The notes beneath the pieces are model-generated. The model was given only the letters and a program-made list of their open reading frames with translations. It made no database searches and was not told the origin of the DNA. A stretch of DNA of 64,000 bases from Myxocyprinus asiaticus (lineage: Eukaryota; Chordata; Actinopteri; Cypriniformes; Catostomidae), in assembly GCF_019703515.2 (NCBI RefSeq), contig NC_059346.1:15841001-15905000 (forward strand), in the 5' to 3' direction. Below are positions 12,297 through 23,843 of the stretch, in pieces. A program made the position numbers and the translations under genes. Each line of letters opens with the position of its first letter. The stretch's first letter is position 1.

Positions 12297-14470
12297 ACTT
12301 AGCTCTACTTAAGATACAACAAAGGTGACTAATGTGCATAAAAACCAGCAAAACCCCACAAAACAAACGAAAAGACTCTGCTGTGTGCTAAGACTCAAGC
12401 AGTAATAATAGGCTGAGTCACAGTTCACTTGCTAAAGAATCTTTTTATATACGTAAGACACACCAAAGAAAGGTGACTAATGTACATTGGTCATGCCTGA
12501 TGACACTGAGCCTTGAACAATCCAGCTGGATCAGGAACTGAGATAAAATGCTAATATACTAGAGAAAGTCCTTTAATCTCCTTCCCTGCAGGTCTTCTTT
12601 CATCTTTTATGTGAGGCCAAAACTCTTGTAGTGCATGCATGCATTTGTATGTATCTGTGTGTGAGTGTGTGCGTTTGCCTAACTATAGGGTGACCAGATG
12701 ACGGTCCCAGTTCTTGGTGGCTTTTTCCCGACTGGAGCTGCCCCGTAAATGTCCCCATTTTCCCTGAGCATTCAAGACAGCGGTCATAGTGAATTACATG
12801 GCAAGAAAGCCCGAGCAGCAAAGCCTACCGTGTGCTGTTTATTTTGATCAACAGAGGGGGCTGCTTGCTATAGCAGCTTCAATTCATTTGTCTTTACTGA
12901 TTACTTGGTCAGGCCGGTTTTGACATTAAGAACTGGACCAAGCAATTGAAGAGAATTATCATCATTGTTATAAGCATCAAATTTAGGCACACACTATCTG
13001 TTTGTTTATGTTGTAAAGTTATATTATGTATTTTAAACAGGTTCTGAATTTGGCACAGGATTGTATTGCAGTGTAAAACGTTCCTCAAAGTTTGGCCTTC
13101 ATAATGCAGGAATTCCTGCACAAACTATAACATGCTGGTGAAAAGTAGTCAAATTAATCCCTGCAGATGAACAAATAAAATCAATAATTTTATCTTTAAT
13201 CAGTATGTGTTGTATATATCAGTGCTATCGGCCCACTAGAAATACACCTTCTCACATATTTGCTCATTTATTGTATTAACATATACCCAAAATAAATGTA
13301 AAATAAGAAAATGACATTAATAACATGGAAAAATACATAAAAATGTATAGTAAAATATCTGCAAAAAAATGTACAGTAAGTCAGTACATCACAGCATAGA
13401 TTACATTGTGCCTTTCAGGGAAACAAGTGAGTGAAAAGGAGCACCATAATACATAAGACTTGATCAAAATAAAAGGTGGTAATTAAGAAAAACAGGTCCA
13501 TATGAGATACGCAAACAGTTATGTAAAATGGTATTATGATAATTATTATAATCATTATTATACGATATTGAATATCTTTGTGTCATATGATAAAATATGT
13601 ATTAGATGCTAAATGTTTACATTCTTCACCATATTCCATGACATGATTAAGATGCTCAAAGGGCGGGACCCCTGTGCTGTGGAGTCAGCTGTAATAGTTC
13701 CTCATTTTTTATACATGTATGATTAGTTCACTTTTATGCCACAATATCATCTGTACAGCATAGAAAAGAATTAACTCATTGAAGATGAAACAGAAGACCA
13801 CTAAAAATTATCAAATTTAACTCCATGCTTGAATTTCATTGAGATAGGCTAGTATTAAATAGAGCATGATATACCACACTGTAATAAAATATTTCCATGA
13901 TTTGATAACTTTATATTTTTGCCAGATCTACTTAGTTTTACTAATTTGTTTAGATAACATAATAATCTGTTTTTACTGAGTAAACTAATGGCACAATGGC
14001 AATGCACTGATATAATGTAAAAAAAAGGTAATAAATAGTTAATTCCACATATTGTTAGTTAACTAGACCTTTTTATTCAAATGATTATTTATTTTATTAT
14101 CAAATTTTATTTGAAATGAACTCAACATTTTGAGGAAACCAGGTTACTTACTTTTTTTTTTAAGTTTAACCAAAATAATTTCTTACAGTGCATAGTTCAG
14201 CACATTACCACATTCACCATGGTCAAAATACATAAAATCCAATTTGTCCCCTTTTTTTAATAAGTAACATGAAATTTTAATGACCTATTGAACTCCATTT
14301 TTAATTTCAGAAATCTGGTCACCTTATCTAACTAGCTGTGTTCATGAGTGAGTCCATTGCACAAATACAGCCATGTGCAGGGATTACTGCACGCTGGAAA
14401 CAAAAGCGAGACTAAGTTTGCTCTAAGCTAAGGAGGATAAATGCAAAACTATACAAGAAAATCATCAGAG
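12297..14470. other. Intergenic, no gene seen
   Basis: A/T-rich sequence without coding signal or clear repeat ends. Short ORFs on the minus strand (12600-12821, 12909-13121) lack any family resemblance. Confidence 0.55.
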
Positions 14471-14474
14471 GTTT

Positions 14475-14498
14475 GTTTGTGTGTGTGTGTGTGTGTGC
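14475..14498. repeat. (GT)n microsatellite
   Basis: About 11 GT units. Confidence 0.95.
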
Positions 14499-14655
14499 AC
14501 ATGTGTGTAAAACTTACTGTAGTTTCCTTTTGGTGTGCCGTGACATTCTGGAAAGAGGATTAAGAGGATGCACACTGTGTGATGTGACAGATGAGTGTGT
14601 GTTTCTCGGGCACACACTTTTTCTTCTCAACTAGAGAATGTTTATGTGTGTGCGA

Positions 14656-14662
14656 AAGAGAG

Positions 14663-14696
<34 letters not shown>
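14656..14696. repeat. (GA)n microsatellite
   Basis: About 20 GA units with one or two interruptions; it creates artefactual ORFs on both strands. Confidence 0.95.
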
Positions 14697-14697
<1 letters not shown>

Positions 14698-15625
14698 AGG
14701 AGAGGCTAACTTTGACTGCAAGAAGTCTGACTCAATCTGTAGGCCTGTGAGTCCTGATAAGGATGAACCTTGCACATCCTTGGTGAAAAAGGCAATTCCA
14801 ACCCCTGCCGTTATGCTGGTGTGTTTGCCAGAGACGGTTGCTAGGGCGTTGTTAGGGTGTTCTGGCTGGTGACTTGGTGATTTAGATATGGCTAAGTCTA
14901 TGAAAAGTAATAGCACACCTTTCCTTAACAACCTGCATGACTTGAGGTATCATTCAAAATTGAATACCTGTCAAAAATCCAATTGCTTCTGACAGTTCAT
15001 GTGGTCAACACAATTCTGAATACTGTTCTATAGAGTGCAATAATAAAAAAAAGCTTATCAGGTCAGAGGACTGACATTTTGTGTTATTTGCCAACATACA
15101 ACCCAACCTGAGGAATCAAAACAGCACATTGTAAAGATTAAAACTGTGAAATGAGGGAATAAAGTGAGAGACTTTAGCAGACACTCAGGCCCATAATGGT
15201 AGAGTTGATGAGGCTTAGTGTTAATGACGATGATGACGCTGAGCAGAGGCGTGCCGGAGTGGTAAGACCACAGGGCTCGACACTTACTCCCAGCTGTGTA
15301 ATTATACAGCGTACACAGCAACACCACAGCTCGTTTACAAAGACTGCCTGCTCGAAACTAGATGACGAGCAAATTAATAACCCATGACACAGGCAGCAGC
15401 AGGGAACGATAACATCAGAATTTATAACTGTGAGGTGACGAAATGAGGCAATCAAATGTGTGTTTTTAAAAAGTAAAAAGGTCAGAAATGGTGTGTTAAC
15501 TATTTTATTATCCTGTGTTTAGTGGAAGGGAAAATATATGCCTCAAGTGGCCAATTGTCCTGATCAGCCTTTATGCTACAATATCCTGCTCTGCTTATTA
15601 ATCTTCACTTGTAGTTACAGACAAT
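14697..15625. other. Intergenic, no gene seen
   Basis: A short GTTGCTAGGGCGTTG repeat piece occurs at 14838-14870. A GCCGGAGTGGTAAG stretch at 15250 resembles a tRNA A box, but no B box or tRNA fold follows. Confidence 0.5.
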
Positions 15626-15629
15626 TTAA

Positions 15630-16300
15630 AGGGACAGTTCACCCAAAAATGAAAATTCTGTAATCATTTACTCACCCTCATATTATTCCAAACACGTTTA
15701 ACTTTTTCTTTTTCATGGAACACAAAAGGAGATATTAGACATTATGTTTTCTTGCACATTATGTCTCAGTCACCATTCACTTTCATTGCATCTTTTTTCC
15801 ATACAATGAAAGTGAATGGGGACTTCATTTTTATGCATTCTGGATCGGATTGCGCTCGGTTGACCACGCTGCCTTTCAAAGGGAACTCTTTTGACCACAA
15901 GCAAATACAAACGCGTTTGACCCATGCGCACTACGATTTCTTTGTGATACTCTATTAGTAATGTCAGCAGCTGGCAGATGTGCCGACGATGCAAGCGGCT
16001 ACGAATGCATTCCACGCATGCGCACTACGATTGTTTTGTGATACTCTTTTAGTACAATCAACAGCTGGAGAATGCTCTGACGATGTGCTCATACAAGGAC
16101 TCTTTTTACAAAGCATTCGAGGAAATCTGGGTCATGCGCGAACAGTTCGCGCAGACTGTGCTGATGATGAAATTTGCATCACGCATACTGTACGTGGAGC
16201 GATAAGCAACACGGACAACCGAAGTATACTTTAGGCTTAAGAAAGAAAGTCAAATGCATTTGGAACGACATGAGAGTAAGAGATGAGAGAATTTAAATGT
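15630..16300. mobile_element. TTAA-type MITE with divergent interior
   Basis: The left end, after TTAA (15626-15629), reads AGGGACAGTTCACCC. The right part (about 16230-16290) carries AAGTCAAATGCATTTGGAACGA and GAGAGTAAGAGATGAGAGAA, the reverse of the left end with mutations. The interior (about 15840-16210) holds a 90-bp tandem duplication around CATGCGCACTACGATT (15924 and 16017) not seen in other copies here. Confidence 0.6.
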
Positions 16301-17280
16301 TTTTTGGTAAACGATTCTTCCACAATGCAAAAGACAAACATAAATCCTGCAGTGGTTAGCAAATTTCTAAATTGTCCTTTTAAGTGCATTTTTACAGATA
16401 TTGCTTTTATTCAATCAATAGAATATTTAATTGTAATTATAATTCATTAATAATATTACTAATTAAATTTACATAAAATCCCAAAATTAATTTTTAATGA
16501 TATTTTTACAGAGAAATTTCAGTTAGGTTTTGTTTTAACTTTGTTGGTTCAAATGCAAGGGAACGCTTGAGAAAATAATTATCTTGAATGCACTGCAAGT
16601 TTCTTTATATAAAAGTATCTGCCAAATGCATTAATGTAATGCATATATTTTTAAACACTTTTCTATTGTGTATATTGTTGTAGTACTATGGCTTTCTTAA
16701 TTGCTCATTTTTCACTTTTTATTTTTATGTAAAGTTCTTTTAGATACTATGAAAGGTGCTCTATAATAAATATTAAAATTGTTATTGTAAACAATACTAT
16801 TAGCATGTGAGATTCCAGTAGCCTAATTGGAATGACTGGGGCTCTGAATATTGTTCCAATAGTGACCACTTGAGAGCAGCAGTGGAGCTCCAGTGGGGTT
16901 GGGATGAGGGGAATTTACCCACAGTGATTTCCGAGGCACATTTGTTCATGAATGTTTAATGTGTTTCTTCTCTCTGTGTTTAAATAATTCTGTTAATTAA
17001 ATCAAACTGAGGAAGTAGAGGGAAGCCCTGCTGTTTTTTATTTTATTTTGTGTTTTACATGTTATTATTTCGACACTTTATTAAAATGTATTTGAAGTCT
17101 TTTAATATATTTTAGGGTAGATTTTGGATCTATGCTTAATGTTATTATTATTTAATATGTTCCTGTGAGCCTCAAATATTTTTTTTTTCTCTAAATAATG
17201 CATTAACTATGTTAATTGTTCATATTATTTTATGCAAATGTTGAAATTGTATAATTAATAGCACATATTCCTGTTCATTT
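16301..17280. other. Intergenic upstream of hs3st1-like gene
   Basis: A/T-rich. A LINE-like 3' tail motif (AAAAGTATCTGCCAAATGCA) lies near 16610-16635 and a second tail-like AGGTGCTCTATAATAAATATT at 16755-16775. No promoter could be placed. Confidence 0.4.
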
Positions 17281-17416
17281 TCCTTTTCAGAAATTTACTG
17301 CACAGAGCTGTGGAACAGCAGAAATCAACCACTGTTGTGTGTGTTTGTGATCTCCAGCTGTGTGTGTTTGTTTGTGTGCATCTCCGTGCCGCCCTTGACC
17401 TGACTGGACTGACGCC
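17281..17416 (+). promoter_or_regulatory. hs3st1-like 5' UTR with upstream splice acceptor
   Basis: TTTTCCTTTTCAG ending at 17290 is a strong acceptor, so the transcript probably begins in a non-coding exon further upstream that I could not place. The stretch to the ATG has a GT-rich run and no upstream ATG of note. Confidence 0.5.
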
Positions 17417-18328
17417 ATGCTGTGGACGATCCTCCTGGCTTTGATCCTGCTGCTGTTGCTCCAGGCTCAGCTGCTTGTTTGTCTACACGAACTACGAGCC
17501 ACTCTGACTGCTGTGACTTCGACAACCCCTTCTGGAACTTCCAATGCCACAGCTTTGCAACGTCTGCCAGGAGCCATCATCATCGGAGTGCGCAAGGGAG
17601 GCACCAGGGCTCTTTTGGAGATGCTCAACCTGCACCCAGATGTGGAGGTAGCCAAGACTGAGATCCACTACTTCAACCTGGATGAAAACTTTCTGAAAGG
17701 TCTTGACTGGTACCGTGCACAGATGCCCATCACCCTCCCTGGACAGCTGACAGTGGAAAAGACCCCTGGCTACTTCACAGCACCACCAGCTCCAAAAAGG
17801 ATATGGGCCACAAATCCAGCTGTGAAACTGCTGCTGATTGTTCGCAACCCAGCAGAGAGACTAGTGTCAGATTATACACAAGTTCTACACAACCGAATTC
17901 AGCAGAACAAGCCATACCAGCCACTGGAAGAGCTGCTACTGCCACAAGGACACATCAACCCCAACTACAAGGCCCTTCAGCGGAGTTTTTACTACCAGCA
18001 CCTGGCCAGATGGTTGGAGGTTTTTCCCAGGGAGCAGATCCACATTGTGGATGGAGAGGCACTGATCCAGAATCCTTTCCCTGAGCTCCAGAAAGCTGAG
18101 AAATTCTTGGAACTTCCACCTCGGATAAAGCCAGATAATTTCTACTTCAACGTCACAAAAGGTTTTTATTGTATGCTGTCTGCGCGGCAGGACAAGTGCC
18201 TGGATGAGTCGAAAGGAAGACCACATGCACCACTTAGTAATGAGGCATTCCAGAAACTTTGTCGATATCTACAAGTACCCAACCAAATATTTTTCAGAAT
18301 GGTGGGGCAGAGGTTTGACTGGGGCTAA
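17417..18328 (+). CDS. hs3st1-like: Heparan sulfate glucosamine 3-O-sulfotransferase 1-like
   Basis: This 303-residue type II Golgi or lumen-facing enzyme transfers sulfate from PAPS to the 3-OH of glucosamine in heparan sulfate. Residues 4-22 are a hydrophobic signal or anchor, followed by a short Ser/Thr-rich stem. The 5'-phosphosulfate loop IIIGVRKGGTRAL is at about 54-66. The catalytic-base Glu is E82 in KTEIHYF with His84. The 3'-phosphate-binding stretch RNPAERLVSDY is at 143-153. A likely disulfide pair is Cys252/Cys261 around FYC...KCLDESKGR. N-glycosylation sequons occur at N43 and N245. Length matches HS3ST1 (about 307), and the whole coding region is one exon as in that subfamily; the divergent residues point to one of the fish hs3st1-like paralogues. 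The ATG is the first in frame after a good acceptor at 17289-17290. Confidence 0.93.
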   Translation: MLWTILLALILLLLLQAQLLVCLHELRATLTAVTSTTPSGTSNATALQRLPGAIIIGVRKGGTRALLEMLNLHPDVEVAKTEIHYFNLDENFLKGLDWYRAQMPITLPGQLTVEKTPGYFTAPPAPKRIWATNPAVKLLLIVRNPAERLVSDYTQVLHNRIQQNKPYQPLEELLLPQGHINPNYKALQRSFYYQHLARWLEVFPREQIHIVDGEALIQNPFPELQKAEKFLELPPRIKPDNFYFNVTKGFYCMLSARQDKCLDESKGRPHAPLSNEAFQKLCRYLQVPNQIFFRMVGQRFDWG

Positions 18329-19040
18329 AGAAGGCCAAAAATGATTGATGCCTTTTACAGAGACTGAGAATTGGATTCAAACTATTATTGGCAATCCGGT
18401 TCTATGAAAATATTCCAATGTTGCCATAGTGATGGGGTCAAATGTGACTGGATGACCAGTTTGCTTGAGAGATAAACAAAGGCTACAACAAGGTTCCAGA
18501 TGAGCTCCAATACCTGTGCTGGACACTAATACATATACAGTTTATCTTCTGTGGAGGACAGAATAGTTTTGCAGGACTTCACTCTTTGGATCTCCATTAT
18601 CTCTAAACATTTGATCCATCAGTTCACATGTAGGTTATGCTGTGGATTTTTGGTGGAAAAAAGTGTCTAGATTTCCACTCAGTGAAGAGACTGAACTTGG
18701 AAGTACAAGTGGTGGACTCTGTTTTCTCTAATAGAAAATAAACACAATGTGTATAAACATTAAGGTTTGCATATAACACGAAAAAGACTGAATATACTGT
18801 ATTTTCAGTGCATAAAGTGGTGCTTGGAAGCATTTAACAAAAAATACTGCTTTGTCAGCTGTAATTATTGTAGTTTAATCATTCTCATGTATAATATACT
18901 AATTTGTACTTGAATATTTTATTTTAATTTTTGAATAGAAATATCTATTTTTAAATTAATTGGTTCTTTATATTAATAAGATATTTCATAACATTTTAAG
19001 TTAATGCACTACATTCTGTTTTCTACTCAATAAATACATG
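18329..19040 (+). other. hs3st1-like 3' UTR with polyadenylation signals
   Basis: The non-coding sequence after the TAA holds an A/T-rich stretch with an AATAAA near 18737 and a second at 19029-19034. Either could end the mRNA. Confidence 0.5.
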
Positions 19041-19217
19041 TACTGTACATAAATCATCTCACGTCCTTTCTTGTAAAAACACTGACAACATTTCATATTT
19101 TACACTCAATTAATACCAAATTCTCACAAGAATATCTGTGCCTATATTCATATAGAAAGGCATGTATTACCTTATGCTGAATTCTTTGAATATTTCCTAA
19201 CCCTATTTTCAGAGGCC

Positions 19218-19220
<3 letters not shown>

Positions 19221-19254
<34 letters not shown>
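19221..19254. repeat. (CA)n microsatellite
   Basis: About 16 CA units downstream of the hs3st1-like 3' UTR. Confidence 0.95.
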
Positions 19255-19256
<2 letters not shown>

Positions 19257-19493
19257 GGAGCGGCTATCCTTATGACTCTCCACAGACATTAAGGTTTTTA
19301 TACTGTACAAACTAACCCTAAACCTTTCTGCATTTTTACATTTTCAAAAAAACATTGTTTAGTATGTTTTTTTAAGCTAATTTAATTATGAAGACACTAG
19401 AAATGTCCTCATAAACCACATTTATAGCATAATACCCTTGTAATTACCAGTTTGTAACCTAAAAAAATGTCCTCGTAAACCACCCAAATCCGC

Positions 19494-19512
19494 CCACACA
19501 CACACACACACA

Positions 19513-19588
<76 letters not shown>
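19494..19588. repeat. Compound (CA)n(GA)n microsatellite
   Basis: About 10 CA units pass directly into about 36 GA units. Leu/Ser-repeat ORFs on the minus strand are artefacts. Confidence 0.95.
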
Positions 19589-19589
<1 letters not shown>

Positions 19590-20854
19590 ACATGGAATGG
19601 TAAATGAAATTCAGCAATTGTTTCTAAACATCAGTTGTGTGAATTTTCCTGACACATTATGACTTCTGGTCACTAGGTAGGACAAGCAGGCCAACATTTT
19701 CAGTCAACAAGCCCAATGTTCTATTCCAGATAAACCATAAGATGCTTTATTGCATGCAAATTATTTTAATACATCCTGAAAGGAATGAATGAAGTCTGGA
19801 TGCTATTTGAACAGGTCAAGTCAAGGATGCTGCACATGTCATTCACAGTAATGTCAGGGAGATGACAATGCTTCGTATGTTATCTCTAATTGAAATGCTA
19901 AAGGGGTCATGAGTCATGACATACTCTTTTTTATAATTGTATTATCTTCCATGAGGCCCACTTATAATGTTAGTAAAGTTTTTTTGCACCAAAACATAAT
20001 TTCATAATGTAGTAATATATAATAATTTTCCACCCAGTCTCTGGCCCTCTATCTAAACCACTCAGTTTTAAGATCTCTTGAGCTTTAAGACTTCAATGTA
20101 AATGCCCACTGTTATGTTTGGCTAACATCATGCAGTCCTTGCAATACAGCCATATTTGAAATGAAATCCAAAGAAATAAAAACTCCACAACATTTATAAA
20201 ACTAAATTTCAGGATAAACATATAACCCACATCCAACACATTTCACCTGAATATGTTAAACTGTTCACTCAAGCAAAACTATTAAACAGTCTTGACATGA
20301 AATATTCGTGAAAGAAATTCTTTACTTACTGTTTTGCAGTCCAATAGTGTTTTAACTGCCCAATCTTTCAATAACAGTTCCTTGAATCATACTGTGACTG
20401 GTTCACAAGCAATCCACGCTGATATGAGCCAAAAACACATACAATCCACGCTGAAATGTTCTGAATACGCAAACATAATGCAATCCACAGTGCTGTTGGG
20501 TGCTTTAAACGGCTTCAACAGGCCAAAGCAGAGATGCTGGTCTGCACATCTCACATCTTCCGTGTTTGTTTACACACAGGACTGCATGCCTTTTTAAAAG
20601 TTGTGTTTGTACCGCTCTAAAAAAAGGCACACATTGCTGGAAACGCAACAAAATGATCAAAGACGTCCATCTAGTGCATGTTTACAAAACAATTTAAAAT
20701 AGCACAGATGGATGCAAAAACAGTCCAGGTCACCTTCAAAAGAGCAAAACAGCTAAATTAAACAGAATGGAGATATCCTTCTTAGAGTTATAACTTGACA
20801 CTGCGTCTTTTAAAAATGGCACGAGATGCATGATAACAGTCCGTTCGTCTAGTG
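19590..20854. other. Intergenic, no gene seen
   Basis: No coding signal. Several near-repeats of CAATCCACGCTGA at 20410-20450 suggest an old repeat. Confidence 0.5.
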
Positions 20855-21605
20855 CAGGGGTCAGCAACCCTTTTGACATTTTCGCACCTGCATTCCAATC
20901 TACATCTTGATGTAATCCTTCCTCATGATCATGCAGCGTGTTTTCATTAGCTGAATGGGAGACTAAACACTATTAAAGTGTGACGAGACTTGCGCTGTGT
21001 GTGCAAGACATTCGCGCATCACAAGCTGATCAACTATTTAGCCCAGGTTTCATTTATATTTTGAATAGACTCAGATTTTTTAACTCCACGATGTGGGTTT
21101 ATGTTTTCTCTTTTAATCTTTTAATGTAATTTTGAGTGTGACCATGGTTTAAGGAGGGTGTACATGTGTACTGGCTTGGAAATATTAAGGATTAATTGTG
21201 GTGTTTTCCTTATTACATCACGTGTTGTTCTCAAAGCAAATAGAAACAAATGAAACACAGAATGTAGGCGGTCATCCGCGCAGCCTGACCGAAGCAAAGC
21301 GGGCACGTTTACTCGCGTGATTAACTGATTGTGAAGCGCTGCCGGCATGCACGCGCTGCATGAGTCTGTTGGGTGTACTGCAGTCTCGTCACATTTTAAC
21401 TTTTTGTTTAGCCACCCATTCAGCTCATGAAAACACGTTGCTGCATGATAATGAGGAAGGATTACATCAAGATGTAGATTGGAATGCAGGTGTGGAATTT
21501 CATATAAATAAAATAGTCTACTCCTCTCTCGCAGTTGCTGGCATGCCAGTGATTTCCCCTCCGTGTGCCAATGCTGGCATGCGTGCCATAGGTTGCCGTC
21601 CCCAG
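20855..21605. mobile_element. Non-autonomous hAT-like element with foldback ends
   Basis: The ends are CAGGGGTCAGCAACC at the left and GGTTGCCGTCCCCAG at the right. A perfect 8-bp duplication GTCTAGTG flanks it (20847-20854 and 21606-21613). Sub-terminal sequences 20885-20968 and 21413-21500 are inverted copies of each other (TTCCAATCTACATCTTGATG and its reverse), so the element can fold into a stem. No transposase ORF. Confidence 0.8.
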
Positions 21606-21993
21606 GTCTAGTGCCTGTTTAAATAGAAAAACATTTAAATCCAGATAGGCACATGAAAGTGTCCTGTCTAAGTCTCCTTTGGTGTAGATTAATCTCCCAT
21701 GACAGGCCCATCTCTCTCATCTTCACCTGTGTGACTGACTGAGCACCAGTAGGCAGGCCAAGTGTACAATGACGAAAAATAGGCGTTGATGTCTTGCTGA
21801 AGAGACATCATATGCAGATGTATTTGGTCCTTGTGACGTCACTAGTTCTACAAATTCCAAACAAGCTGTTTTTGCAACTTGGTTTAAATAAATGTTATTT
21901 TTCTATTAAGGAGGAAGTTTTCAGTTCTGAAACTTACAGCATGTTTTTATAGTACAATTAAATAAAATTGTATTCCTCATGTCACCTCTTTAA

Positions 21994-22392
21994 AGGGATA
22001 GTTCACCCAAAAATGAAAATATTTTTCATTTTTTTCCATCCCAGATGTGTATGACTTTCTTTCTTCTGCTGAACACAAACGAAGATTTTTAGAAGAATAT
22101 CTCTGCTCTGTAGGTCCATACAATGCAAGTGAATGGTGACCAGAACCCCAAAAGCTCCAAAAAGGAGATAAAGTCAGCATAAAATCCATAAGACTCCAGT
22201 GGTTTAATGAATGTCTTCTGAAGCGATCCAGTTGGTTTTCGGTGAGAACAGACTAAAATTTAACTTTTCACTGTACATCTTGGCAGCAGTCTTTAGGCAC
22301 GATCATGATTTCAAGCTCGATTACATTTCCTTTAGTGCCATCTAGTGCTCTGTGCATGCGTCTCACCCAAAACCAACTGGATCACTAACTGT
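21994..22392. mobile_element. TTAA-type MITE, left half, split by the inverted-repeat element
   Basis: After TTAA (21990-21993) it reads AGGGATAGTTCACCC and continues with the usual interior of this MITE family to ACCAACTGGATCACTAACTG. The remaining half resumes at 28297, beyond the 5.9-kb insertion, with CTGGAGTCTGATGGAT. Confidence 0.75.
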
Positions 22393-22931
22393 GGCCTGTA
22401 CCATGAAGCCAGTTTCGGTGGCTAGCCAGGTAAGTTTTTGTTTAATTTGCCTCAACCCCAGGTTTTAGGTACCATGAAAGTTGGTTGGCTTTTAGCGGTG
22501 TACATCGCCATAGCAATTTACGCTACACAGATAACCTGCTCTGTAGCAGCTTTCGTTCTGGATTACAGATTGCTAACAGATGCTGAACCAATCAGATGTG
22601 AGTAAAATTACATCTCTGAAGCAATCAAGTCACTCCCCCATATCTCTTAAAGGTGCAATATGTAACAATTTTCATGTAATATTCGCCCTTTTTTTTGACA
22701 ATGTGTGAACAGCTTGTAACACAACTTATAAAATGAGCCCTTCCCGGACTTCCTAGGTTGCCTATTAAAGCCTGTAGACTGATTTTCATGCGAAGGGAGC
22801 GGGTCGCTTTTGCCGGGAAAATCCAAAGGATGTGACTTTTATGCGCGCTCCCGAGAGCCTTGCCTCAGTGCTTCTCTTCCGCTATTCAACAGTGACAACA
22901 GTCTGCAACACAAGGTAACGTTATCTGAGAG

Positions 22932-23198
22932 ATGGAATATATAGCAAACAGCCAGCTTCCAGCACAACACCGACTCCTACACAAACTCAGAGTAAGCCAA
23001 AAAAAAAAAAAAAAACATTTATCTACTGAATCCCGTCTGGCTAAGTGGGAACGTGATCGTGGTCAAGCGAAAACTAGAGTGAACATCGGCAGAGCATTTG
23101 ATTCCTGGAGGGACCTTCGTTCGGTTTTGGGGATCAAAATTGGCATTCTGCTTATTGGACAAGTAAGCTTACATAACTGCAAAGCAAGTGAAATATAG
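22932..23198 (+). pseudogene. Unrecognised ORF fragment in the TTAA element
   Basis: The 88-residue product has a Lys-rich run from a poly-A tract, then KWERDRGQAKTRVNIGRAF and DSWRDLRSVLGIKIGILLIG. A pattern of RVNIG-x-AF-x-x-WR-x-LR-x-x-x-G-x-K recurs in fish transposon-associated proteins as I recall, but I cannot name the domain. It may be one exon of a transposase. Confidence 0.35.
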
Positions 23199-23571
23199 TG
23201 CCGTAAGAACTGATCTGTGTAATTTTAGCTAACTTGATCTTGCCTGCTAATGCTGACGAATTGCAAGCTACCTTGCTTTGTAACTTTCAAATAATTTCAA
23301 AGATCTTCTTTTTATAATAAATGTCAGGCATGCTGATTCACAGTAACTGACATAATGTTAATCTGTAATTATTCAGCAAGGTAAACTTCAATAACACATG
23401 AAATAATGCTAGACAATGTTCAAGATAATGCAAAAAGACCCATTCATTAGTATAACGTAACTTGGTTATACAGAAAATATATACATTCTATTATTATAAA
23501 ACAACAGCTCATTGATATATCAAAATGACAGCTGTGATGGAATCATGTCAATACTGAATTGTGTCAACATA

Positions 23572-23843
23572 CACTACCGGTCAAAACTTTTGAAACACTT
23601 TGAAACACTTTTTGACTGAAATGTTTCCCATGACCTTAAAACTCTTTTGATCTGAAGGCATATGCTTAAATGTTTAAAATTAGTTTTGTAGACAAAAATA
23701 TAATTGTGCAACCATATTACTTTATTTCATTATAAATCTAAAATTTAAAACTAAACTTTAATAGAACTATTATTCTAAAATGTGAAGAAAAAAAATATAT
23801 AGTAAAGAATGAGTAAGTGTTGCAAAACTTTTGTCCGGTAGTG
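23572..23843. mobile_element. Tc1/mariner-type MITE
   Basis: Inverted ends CACTACCGGTCAAAACTTTT and AAAACTTTTGTCCGGTAGTG are flanked by TA on both sides (23570-23571 and 23844-23845). It has no ORF and is nested in the TTAA element. Confidence 0.85.

Noticed and set aside
15245..15330. tRNA-like A-box sequence
   Set aside because: No B box, no acceptor or anticodon stem pairing; too weak for a tRNA gene or SINE.
19409..19591. Leu-Ser repeat ORF, minus strand
   Set aside because: Translation of a (GA)n tract.
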